A stretch of DNA of 15,371 bases from the NCBI GenBank assembly GCA_946623915.1, contig CAMORQ010000012.1, positions 1 to 15,371 on the forward strand. The letters are read 5' to 3'. A program made the translations under genes and the position numbers. The notes below the pieces were generated by a model. The model did not search any database. It worked only from the letters and a program-made list of their open reading frames with translations, and had not been told where the DNA came from. The DNA is from an uncultured Coriobacteriaceae bacterium (lineage in GTDB: Bacteria > Actinomycetota > Coriobacteriia > Coriobacteriales > Eggerthellaceae). This document shows positions 7,754 to 15,098 of the stretch, piece by piece; the first letter of the stretch is position 1; every line of letters begins with the position of its first letter.

Positions 7754-7828
7754 TTTTCATACAAAAGTTGCAAATGTTGAATATAAAGAGTCACAAACAG
7801 CACCCATTTCTCAACTTTTGTATGAAAA
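7754..7828 (+). repeat. 75-bp palindromic element, copy 4
   Basis: Perfect 17-bp arms at 7754-7770 and 7812-7828 surround a 41-bp core. The core groups with copy 5 (both carry GAAT near the start and AGTCACAAA in the middle). The left flank CTATAAGATTCAC keeps the ATAA box and the TCAC end, and the right flank begins TGC. It lies about 120 bp before a promoter candidate for the gene at 8209. Confidence 0.9.
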
Positions 7829-7951
7829 TGCTCTTTGCTGCAGCACATCTGTGTCCTGCTGGTCTCGTTTGCGCCTCGGTTGGATTTTCGACGCGTCCTT
7901 TACATCAGCTTTGATTCGCTGAAACTGCTCCGTGTCTTCGAGCCAATTGCA

Positions 7952-7980
7952 TGTCGCTCATTTGCGCGCGCATCTATAAT
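7952..7980 (+). promoter_or_regulatory. Promoter candidate for the 8209-9201 gene
   Basis: A perfect TATAAT (7975-7980) is preceded at 17 bp by TGTCGC (7952-7957), a poor -35, so recognition would rely on the -10 box or an activator. The inferred leader is about 220 nt. Confidence 0.4.
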
Positions 7981-8208
7981 AGGGTTGATGCATGCGTGCG
8001 CTGCGGGCGGTCGGGTGCGAGAGTTGCCGTAGGCGTCCGGACTCGAAAGCATCGGGAATCTAGTTCGCCAAGCTTGAACGTACGAGAGTTTGTCTGCCTG
8101 GACTTGCGTTCGTCCAAATTTGCGCGCCGGACTCGCTTGCCGAATTCGACTGCGCACGATGCCGCATGCGCTGGAGACCGCATGCGTCCAAAGAAGGAGG
8201 GTTGCTTC

Positions 8209-9201
8209 ATGCTCAACCAGGAGCTGGTGTACGACATCATGTATGCACTTGCCGCCCGTGACGGACGGGAGGCTACGCTGTTTGGCGATTCTGCCCCGCT
8301 GGCGCACGAAGCGTTCGTCCGAAGTTGTGCGGGCAAGGCGTTTCCCGAATTGTGGTTCGAGCTCCCTCTGATGGGCGATCCCCGGTTCGACTTGCACGTT
8401 CTTACGTCGCGCGAGACGCTCGAGCCGGGAACGAGCTTTACAGATGATGAAACGTGCGGACATCCCGACCTGTTTTCCTGGTTCGCGTCGGCGGAAGATG
8501 TGCGGCAGCTGGCGTTAAGCCACGATACGTCTTCGGGTGTCGCCAGCGACCCGGCCGTCCAGCTACTAGTGCGCCACGAAAGGATGCACGAGCCTTTTTT
8601 GGAGCGTGCTGGCGGAAAAGAGGCTGCGGCTGCGTATCGCGCGTTCGCGCAGCGTTTGCCTGAAGGTTGGTTCCCGTGTTATACAGGCGTGTTCCCTGTG
8701 AGAGCGGCAAGCTTCGTGCGTGTCGAATGCATTCCTAACGTGCATCTGCAGCGCGCCTATGCCAGCGATCCTGCCTTGCTCGCATCGCACTTGCGCCAGG
8801 TAGGCGTCGAGGGCGTTGCAAACGCCGACGACGAAATCGTTGCTCGCTGCCACATGCTCGCTGGGCTGCCATTCCAATTCGAGTTCCAGTTCGACGTGAC
8901 CCTCGACGGGTCATTGGGCGACACGCTGGGGGCGAGCACGCGTTTTGCCGCACCCTCTGATGACAGGGATTGGAAGTGTTTCGATGCCGAGGGAGCTGCT
9001 GGTGAACTGATGCTGCAGGTGGAGAAATGGGGGTTGGCAGACGACCGCTGGCGCCTTCTGCCGGACACCGTATACGCCAAACGCGTCGCGTATTCGGGTA
9101 AAAGCATCGTTGCGTATTGCTATCCAGCGTTCGTGAAGCTCCGTTGGCGTGCAGGTGAGCCGTTGGACGCAAAGACGTACCTAATCGCGTCGCTGACCTA
9201 G
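8209..9201 (+). CDS. Conserved-looking protein of unknown function
   Basis: This encodes 330 residues starting MLNQELVYDIMYALAARDGRE and ending DAKTYLIASLT. The ATG at 8209 is chosen because AAGGAGG lies about 8 bases upstream; the frame stays open further back but lacks a comparable site. It is acidic and soluble, with no signal peptide or membrane helix. Distinctive stretches are ELPLMGDPRFDLHVLTS, HERMHEPFLERAGG, GWFPCYTGVFPVRAASFVRVECIPN and FQFEFQFDVTLDGSLGDTLGASTRF. The alternating strands in the middle suggest a mixed alpha/beta fold. I recognise no catalytic motif and do not assign a family. Neighbours are the divergent VIT/VWA gene and the convergent LysR gene; the link to either is unclear. 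Confidence 0.8.
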   Translation: MLNQELVYDIMYALAARDGREATLFGDSAPLAHEAFVRSCAGKAFPELWFELPLMGDPRFDLHVLTSRETLEPGTSFTDDETCGHPDLFSWFASAEDVRQLALSHDTSSGVASDPAVQLLVRHERMHEPFLERAGGKEAAAAYRAFAQRLPEGWFPCYTGVFPVRAASFVRVECIPNVHLQRAYASDPALLASHLRQVGVEGVANADDEIVARCHMLAGLPFQFEFQFDVTLDGSLGDTLGASTRFAAPSDDRDWKCFDAEGAAGELMLQVEKWGLADDRWRLLPDTVYAKRVAYSGKSIVAYCYPAFVKLRWRAGEPLDAKTYLIASLT

Positions 9202-9250
9202 CGACCCCTCCATCTGAGTTGCGCTGCCACGGCGGTCACGCGCCCGCACC

Positions 9251-9270
9251 CCGCCGTCAAGGCGGTCTTT
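9251..9270 (+). terminator. Weak terminator candidate after 8209-9201
   Basis: CCGCC-GTCAA-GGCGG is a GC-rich 5-bp hairpin followed by TCTTT, 50 bases after the stop codon. The T tract is short and broken, so confidence is low. Confidence 0.35.
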
Positions 9271-9330
9271 CGCCCTCGCCCGGCCGTCCTTGCCCAGCTG
9301 TCCTCCTTGGCACGGTCCTGCAGCTGTGCG

Positions 9331-9386
9331 CTCCCTCCGCATGAACCCAAAACGGCCCCGCAGATGCGAGGCCGTTTCGGAGGGAG
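9331..9386. terminator. Nested hairpin between convergent genes, likely terminator
   Basis: An outer stem CTCCCTCCG/CGGAGGGAG (9331-9339 with 9378-9386) encloses an inner stem AAACGGCC/GGCCGTTT (9350-9357 with 9370-9377), whose loop can fold again (CGCA/TGCG). Read leftward, the inner hairpin ends in GTTTTGGG, a short T run. It sits between the unknown gene (+) and the LysR gene (-), so it may terminate both directions. Confidence 0.6.
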
Positions 9387-9529
9387 GGTTACGAAATCCT
9401 TTGGCGAGTGTCTGGGCTGCAGTGACATCTGTGCAGTGGCGTTCAGCTTGCGGCGACGTTTGAGGCGCGATGACATCCAACCCAGGGCGCTAAGCTAAAA
9501 GGCTACAGGGCAATCAGGTTGCAGGCGGG

Positions 9530-10414
9530 CTATTGGATGTGGCTGCACATGAACGAGGCGCAGGCGCTGGCGAGCGCGTTCACCTGTTTGCGCGACCATA
9601 CGATTCCGTAGCGCATGTGGGTTTCCAGATCGGAAAACGGAACGCAGGCAACGGTGTCGCCATGTCCGCTGTGAAGAGAAGCGGGCATGCACGATATTCC
9701 GCTGCCAGATATTACCAGCGTGATAGTGGCCTCGTAATGGTTGCCGCTGCCGACGTTTTCCACCTTCATGCCTGCGTTGCGGAACGAATCGTGCAGCGCA
9801 TGGAAGAAACGCGGTGAAATACGCGCATCAGGGAACAACATGACCTCGTCTGCCACGTCGCGCACCGAAACGCTCGCCCGCTTAGCCAGCGGATGGTCTC
9901 GGGGCAGCACGGCGCACACCGGCTCTTCCTTCACGAGCTCCCACGAAAGGTCGGTCAGCCCTTCGACTTCCGAAAGCTCGATAAATGCCAGGTCGATAGC
10001 ACCTTCCTGAAGTTGTAGCAGCAGGTTGGCCCATGTATCGATGAGGACGTGCAGCTGCGATTCGGGGTGTTTGCGACGAAACTCCGCCAGCAAATCGGCG
10101 ACGCCCAGCCAGTTCACGGGGCCGTGAAACCCCACGGTCAGCGACCCGTACTCGCGCTCCTGCGCATCGACCACGTCGCTTTCCAGTTGCTCGTATGCCG
10201 CTAGTATGTCTCGGAATCCGTGCAGCACCACTTCTCCCACAGACGTCAGATGGGTCTGCCTGCCGCGCACGAGCAGCTGTGCGCCGAGCTCGGATTCAAT
10301 GGCGTTCATGTGCGCCGACATCGCTGGTTGGGAAATATAGAGTTCGCGCGCGGCCTTCGAGATGCTTTGCTTTTCAGCCACGGTCACGAAGCAGCGCATG
10401 CGAAACAGGTCCAA
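9530..10414 (-). CDS. LysR-type transcriptional regulator
   Basis: This 294-residue protein has the usual LysR length and layout. An N-terminal winged helix-turn-helix (1-60) contains SISKAARELYISQPAMSAHMNAIESELGAQLLVR. A linker helix (about 62-90) follows, then a periplasmic-binding-like effector domain (about 91-290) with LTVGFHGPVNWLGVADLLAEF and a typical VCAVLPRDHPLAKR segment. The start is TTG at 10414; it is chosen because AGAAAGG lies about 8 bases upstream and MDLFRMRCFVTVAE is a normal family start. It lies 95 bp downstream of the flavoprotein gene on the same strand, separated by a strong hairpin, so it may be co-transcribed at a reduced level. It likely controls the flavoprotein in response to that enzyme's substrate; this is inference from position. 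Confidence 0.93.
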   Translation of the reverse strand: MDLFRMRCFVTVAEKQSISKAARELYISQPAMSAHMNAIESELGAQLLVRGRQTHLTSVGEVVLHGFRDILAAYEQLESDVVDAQEREYGSLTVGFHGPVNWLGVADLLAEFRRKHPESQLHVLIDTWANLLLQLQEGAIDLAFIELSEVEGLTDLSWELVKEEPVCAVLPRDHPLAKRASVSVRDVADEVMLFPDARISPRFFHALHDSFRNAGMKVENVGSGNHYEATITLVISGSGISCMPASLHSGHGDTVACVPFSDLETHMRYGIVWSRKQVNALASACASFMCSHIQ

Positions 10415-10450
10415 TGCTCGCCTTTCTCTTAATGCGCCGTCACCTTACAT

Positions 10451-10497
10451 GCGATGGTCCGGGGCAGACCCCAGAAGAGCTGGTCCCGGACCATCGC
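10451..10497 (-). terminator. 13-bp perfect hairpin between flavoprotein and LysR genes
   Basis: GCGATGGTCCGGG (10451-10463) and CCCGGACCATCGC (10485-10497) pair perfectly around a 21-nt loop that can itself fold (CCAG/CTGG). It lies 13 bases after the flavoprotein stop codon. Read leftward, no T run follows, so it may be a partial terminator or a 3'-end stabilising hairpin, not a full stop. Confidence 0.6.
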
Positions 10498-10509
10498 TGC
10501 TTCATTGTA

Positions 10510-12159
10510 TTAGCCGAACAGCTGCTCCGCCACAAGGCGACCGCCGGTGGCGCACCAACCCTGCTGCGACCCGGACATGATGCCCACATCGTAGCCGGCG
10601 CCGCAGTACGTGCTGTTGTCGCCGCCGATAGCGTACAGGCCCTCAATGGGTTCGCCGCCCGCCTTCAGGACCTGGAAGTTCTCGTCGCTGCGCAGGCCGC
10701 CGACTGTTGCAAACATCGCAGGTGAATTCTTGACGCCGTAGAACGGGCCAGTCTTTACCGGCACGAGTCCCTCGGGTGGGCACCCGAATGCAGCATCGGT
10801 GCCGGCTTCGGCGCAGGCATTGTACTCGTCGATGGTTTCCTTCAGCGCGGTTGCGTCCAGGTCGAGCATGCCAGCAAGTTCATCGATGGTTTCGGCCTTC
10901 ATGATGCGGCCGGCCTCCACGGCTTCCGCCACTGCATCGACGCCGATGGCGAACGGTTCGCCCGATTGGTAGTCGGGGCCCAGCGAATCGAGGCCCACGG
11001 GGAGTGCGACCGTGGTCACCTGGTCGAGGTGCGCCTGGTCGATGATGGTGTAGACCGCGTCTTCGTTCATGATGGCATTGCCCGCTTGCGAGAAGTCGGC
11101 CATCAGCATTTCGTTGAAGAAGCGCTTGGCGAAGTTGTTCACGCGCAGGCCTGGATTCCAGGTGAAGATCCACGCGGCGGGGTCTTCGAATTCCTTTTGC
11201 TCGGGAATAGCCGACGAGCCGTACATGATGTTGCCGGGGAAGTGCAGCTCGGCGCCAAGTTCGCGGGCCCAGCTGATGCCGTCGCCGTCGCGTCCGGGGG
11301 CGCCCCAGTTGGTGATACGGGAGTGGTCGACGTGGGCAAATTCATCGCATAGATCGGCGTTGTCTGCCCATCCGCCCGTGGCCAAGACGACCGTGTCGGC
11401 CTCGATGGCGTGTTCGACGCCGTCGTTTTCGTAATAGACGCCCTTCACGGCTCCGCCTTCTACGATCAGGCCCGTGGCCGGACTCTGCATGCGCATGTCT
11501 AGTCCGATGGACTCTGCGTAAGCCACCATGGGGCGGAAGAACCCTTCCAGTTCGCGTGCCACCTTGCCGTCTTCGGTTGCCACCAGGTGCCAGCTTGGGT
11601 ACGAAGTGGGTGCGGTGACGGTTGCCTTGAAGAACTTGATGCCGCACTCGTCAGCGAGCCAATCGATGGTAGCGCCAGAGTTTTCCAGGAAGCGGCGCAG
11701 CACCTTCGAGTCGCTGCCCCAATGATGGTAGTCCTGGATGCGAAGGAAGGCTTCGTTCAGGTCGAACTCCTGGTTTGCAGCTTTGTGCACGGAGCTGTTC
11801 AGTGCGCCAAGGCCTTCTGCGTAGTTTGAAGATCCGCCGTACATGCCGGTCTTTTCCAACATGATGACGTTGGCGCCCAGTTGCTTGGCACGCACAGCGC
11901 AGCACAGACCTGCCGTGCCGCTGCCCACAACCACGATGTCGCATGTTTCGGTGTTCTCGGGGTTGTGGCTGGCTGCGGAAGTCGCGACAGAGGAAGATGC
12001 GGATGCGGACTGCTCTTCGGTGGCGCCGTTGGACGCAGCGCTCGAAGCTGAAGACGAGTTTGATGCCGTGGCCGCACCGGCGCAGCCGGCAAGCCCGCCG
12101 ACGAGCCCGGCCCCGAGCAGTGTGGCGCCGGTTAAGAAGCTTCTTCGAGTAAGGTCCAT
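10510..12159 (-). CDS. Tat-exported FAD-dependent reductase (fumarate reductase / KstD-like flavoprotein)
   Basis: This 549-residue protein starts with a Tat signal (RRSFLTG at 5-11) and a lipobox ending L-A-G-C26, so it is probably an exported lipoprotein. A Ser/Ala linker (about 29-65) follows. The FAD_binding_2 fold has G79-S-G-T-A-G84, then ATGG at about 260-263. An RFFNE segment (R346) matches the catalytic-arginine region of flavocytochrome fumarate reductases. Other fumarate-binding positions are not kept: the usual H-x-T-x-G-G reads F483-A-T-V-G-G, and the HG-x-NR-x-GG segment reads YDVGIMSGS. NSTYCGAG (515-522) looks closer to ketosteroid-dehydrogenase-type enzymes. No haem or FMN-binding domain is present, so electrons must come from a partner. 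AAAGGAGGG 4-5 bases upstream fixes the ATG at 12159. The substrate is unknown. Confidence 0.9.
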   Translation of the reverse strand: MDLTRRSFLTGATLLGAGLVGGLAGCAGAATASNSSSASSAASNGATEEQSASASSSVATSAASHNPENTETCDIVVVGSGTAGLCCAVRAKQLGANVIMLEKTGMYGGSSNYAEGLGALNSSVHKAANQEFDLNEAFLRIQDYHHWGSDSKVLRRFLENSGATIDWLADECGIKFFKATVTAPTSYPSWHLVATEDGKVARELEGFFRPMVAYAESIGLDMRMQSPATGLIVEGGAVKGVYYENDGVEHAIEADTVVLATGGWADNADLCDEFAHVDHSRITNWGAPGRDGDGISWARELGAELHFPGNIMYGSSAIPEQKEFEDPAAWIFTWNPGLRVNNFAKRFFNEMLMADFSQAGNAIMNEDAVYTIIDQAHLDQVTTVALPVGLDSLGPDYQSGEPFAIGVDAVAEAVEAGRIMKAETIDELAGMLDLDATALKETIDEYNACAEAGTDAAFGCPPEGLVPVKTGPFYGVKNSPAMFATVGGLRSDENFQVLKAGGEPIEGLYAIGGDNSTYCGAGYDVGIMSGSQQGWCATGGRLVAEQLFG

Positions 12160-12271
12160 GGTTCCCTCCTTTGTTCGCGCGTTGCGCGAAACGTGCTCCG
12201 GCACACTCGCCGAAGCGGCTTACTGTGTACAGAGCATGAACCAGTGGGATACAGGCTCACCTCGGCTTTAT

Positions 12272-12336
12272 GTTATACATATGCTATGTAGCTAACCACC
12301 TATCGTTTGGTTATGAAATACATCGGATTTGGTTAT
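12272..12336 (-). promoter_or_regulatory. Operator cluster and -10 candidate upstream of the flavoprotein gene
   Basis: Two adjacent dyads occur: TACATA-TGC-TATGTA (12276-12290) and TAACCA-N9-TGGTTA (12293-12313). A second TTTGGTTAT lies exactly 22 bp (about two helical turns) after the first (12306-12314, 12328-12336). On the minus strand TATAAC (12277-12272) could be a -10 box with no good -35, as expected for an activated promoter. The leader would be about 105 nt. The arrangement fits a LysR-type recognition plus activation site; the cognate regulator is probably the one at 9530-10414. Confidence 0.5.
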
Positions 12337-12339
12337 ATC

Positions 12340-12742
12340 ACCTGTTCAGAAGGCTCCAACTGTGTGATTCCGGCACATATTGCACGCTGTATCCACCGGG
12401 ACGGTGAATGCGGTGCAGGCTTCTGGATTCGGTGCTTTCAGAGTGCCTCCAGTTTGCGTTTGCCGGAGTGGACAGTCGATTCGCATGGTGTCCGCACCGT
12501 TTTCGCACTCGGGTTCGCATTTGCCGGTCGGGCGGTCGGGTTGCATGGTGCCTGTGCTAGTTCCGCGGCAGAATTCGTGCTTGCTTGGGCGCGCGTTTTG
12601 CTCTCACGACCATGTTTGCGCTTGGGGTTTTGTGGCCGCAGCGGAATGTGTATGCACTCGCGGCTTGTGCGTTGCTAATACGCCGTGCGCACCGCTAAGC
12701 ACTACGCGAGTCAAATATCAGCATGTATTAAATAAGTGTCAA
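12340..12742. other. Gene-free GC-rich tract
   Basis: I see no supported gene. A 123-codon frame on the plus strand (12307-12678) has no ribosome binding site and is Cys/Arg/Ser-rich, so it is probably chance. Loose repeats of a TTCGCAT-TTGCCGG type appear near 12420-12560. An AT-rich flank precedes element copy 5. Confidence 0.5.
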
Positions 12743-12817
12743 TTTTCATACAAAAGTTGCGAAATTCGAATGATATAAGTCACAAATAGTCTGGATTCCC
12801 AAACTTTTGTATGAAAA
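12743..12817 (+). repeat. 75-bp palindromic element, copy 5
   Basis: The left arm at 12743-12759 is the family sequence; the right arm at 12801-12817 has one mismatch (AAACTTTTGTATGAAAA). The core is 41 bp and closest to copy 4. The left flank keeps ATAAG and TCA, and the right flank starts TGC. It lies between the start of the flavoprotein gene and the 3' end of the broken peptidase gene. Confidence 0.9.
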
Positions 12818-12825
12818 TGCAGATT

Positions 12826-12915
12826 CCCAAGCGCCGATCGCGTGCAAACTTGGGCGCCCAAGCGCCGATCGCGTGCAAGCGTGGGAACTTTCGCTCAAGC
12901 GCCGACTGACTGCAG
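12826..12915 (+). repeat. Tandem repeat, two exact 22-bp copies and one or two diverged copies
   Basis: CCCAAGCGCCGATCGCGTGC plus AA occurs at 12826-12847 and 12857-12878. A diverged third copy (CTCAAGCGCCGACTGACTGC) lies at about 12894-12913, and a remnant CCCAAGCGCGAGCGCG lies near 12930. The array begins 8 bp after element copy 5. Confidence 0.85.
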
Positions 12916-13525
12916 GCGCGGGGCCTTCGCCCAAGCGCGAGCGCGCCAATGTGTGCTAGCGGCTATGCAAGGGATGCCGTGCCCGCAGCGCTTTCCTGCG
13001 GGCTAGCAACAAGCATGCCCCCGCACCCAGAAGGGCGGCAACCGTCAAGGGCAAGGCTGCGTCGCCGGTGCGAGCGGTCGTGGTCGAGGATGTTCTGGTG
13101 GTGGCTGTTCCCGAAGAAGCCCGATTGCCACTCGTCGTGCCCGAACCGGTCCGCTCCTGACCTGTGTCTGACGGTTTGGCCGCTGAAGGACTGACGGTTT
13201 TTTGCTGCGGCTCGAAAGCCGGGTTGGCAAACGTTGCGGTCAGTGTTGTCCCCGAAAGCGTGGGCGTAACCGTTTCGGTTTCCACATGAGTCGAATCGTA
13301 TTCACAGATTCGTGTGGCTGTGCAGGTGCTTTTGTTGTCGGCCCACGTGTAAGATGGCACGCCCCAACGGTGTTCGTGCACCTCGATAGGGATGATGATG
13401 CGCCCAACCCCCTGTATCTGCGCGACCACATATGCCGTACCCGCCGCAATCCCCTTGATCCGCGCCTGGGTGCCGTCCTCACTGGGAATCACTTCGACGA
13501 GTTTTTCGGACCCGCTCTCAAGACT

Positions 13526-13528
13526 TCA
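13526..13528 (-). other. In-frame TGA in the peptidase gene
   Basis: The codons GAA TGA AGT stay in one frame on both sides, so this is a nonsense change (from CGA or TGG, for example), not an end of gene. A further 190 codons of coherent domain and anchor sequence follow. Confidence 0.8.
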
Positions 13529-15087
13529 TTCGTTGGAAATAAGCTCGTCGTTGGCAAAGTCGGCGATTGTTTTCCCTTCGATGTCTTTGCCGTAAAGCTC
13601 CAGTTTGGCCACCGTAGGTGTCTCGCCGATGCACACGGACAGCTTGTCTTTGCCATCTGCCAGTCGCGCGAAGACTTCTATAGGCTGGTCGATTGCGTAC
13701 ACCTTGATGGGGAAGTTGTCGTACGTCGAACCCGCCATCAGGTCGGCCATCTTTTTTGTCATTCCTCCGCCTGCGCCTGTTTCTTCTTGCAACTTAAGGA
13801 ATTCGTCGCGCACGGCTTCGTTTGCCCAGCTCTTCCAGGTGCCATTCGAGTACACATGGCTTTCGTCGTTTTGAATCGCGACCGAAAAGTTACGCGCCTG
13901 GCCCATCGCGATAAGAAAATTTCCCGGTCCGCTGCCTACCGGATAGTCGACGGCGTACTTGCCCGTATCCTGCTGCTGGGTCACGACGACCGAATACGAT
14001 TGTCCGGGCTGGATGTTTACGACGTTGTCGCCCAGATAATCGATGTAGAAACCGGCCAACTCGCGCTTCTGAGTGTTGCGTGCCACCAGCACACCGTCTT
14101 CGGGAGACGTGAAGCCGTCGTTCAAAAGGTACACTTTCACGGTGACCATCGTGTTGTGCGTGTCGGTTATGTAGGAAGCGGCCAACACGATTTCGCCTTT
14201 GTCGGTGGTGAAGATGTTGGCGGACTTTATAAGGTCATCGCTTACGTTGCTCTGCATATCCAGCACGGGCATTAGGTCGTACTGGTTGCAATGAAGCGTG
14301 TTGCGGTTCTCGTAGCCGCCGCGCGCGATTATGTCGGTGTCGAACACGAACGCTTCCGGGTCGCTGATCGTCTGGTCGTAGTAGGACAGCCAGAAATAAC
14401 CCGAGCCCACCATAATGGGGTCGCCGTTCTCGTCGACCATCGGTTCGCCATTAGCGTCTGTCTTCTGAACCGGTATACCCCACATGCCATTTCCGCGGTT
14501 GGGGAATTCTTGCTCGCCAGAACCCCAGCTGTTCTTTACCAGCCATGCACCGTTTGCGGGAGGCGTGGTCAGCGCCGTTTTGGCTTCGTCGAGCACGTCT
14601 TTACCATTTTCGTCAGCGGTGAACACATCGTGATGGAAGTTTTCCGCAGGGTAGTTGTCGTCCCATCCCACGATGGTCACGCCGTGGTTGGGAAGGTCTT
14701 CCTTGTAGGTGTAGTGCGCCCAGTTTTCCGAGATGTACTTCGTTGCCGCAGTCTCGTTAGGACGCGATCTGTCCGCGCAGAACGTGACGGCCACTCCGCG
14801 TTTCTGCATCAGTTGGTTCTTGATGGCCAAAGTGCCTTTCTCGTCGTACACGTAGGCGCTGGTGTCCCAGTTCGCGGGGGTGGGCAAACGATAGGCTTCC
14901 TTGAGCACGTAATCCTGTACATAGCGGTACGTGTCGTCCAGCGTCCAATCGTCGGTTGAGGAATAGCAGTATTCGGAGATGGTGCCGTCGTTGCTTGGCT
15001 CGATTATGCCATCCTTGCCCCGGTACACAAGCGATTCATCCCGTTGCTCGAGTGTGGGACCAATGCCTGCAGCAAAAGAATTCGTAG

Positions 15088-15098
15088 CCAAGAGAAAG
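15088..15098 (-). other. Frameshift site in the peptidase gene
   Basis: Upstream residues are in one frame up to TTC TC; downstream TTG GCT ACG AAT is read one base out. Adding one base restores A-F-S-L-A-T-N-S-F. If not corrected, the upstream frame ends at 15004 after an unrelated tail. Confidence 0.75.

Noticed and set aside
7011..7828. Insertion sequence bounded by copies 3 and 4
   Set aside because: No transposase or recombinase frame lies between them and no target duplication is visible outside them.
12307..12678. 123-codon reading frame on the plus strand
   Set aside because: No ribosome binding site, unusual Cys/Arg-rich composition, and it overlaps the operator cluster of the flavoprotein gene.
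13526..13528. Selenocysteine codon
   Set aside because: No convincing SECIS-like hairpin follows the TGA, the site is outside the catalytic domain, and the same gene has an independent frameshift, so decay is simpler.
15088..15098. Programmed ribosomal frameshift
   Set aside because: The site lacks a classical slippery heptamer with a downstream structure, and the second lesion in the gene favours mutation or error.
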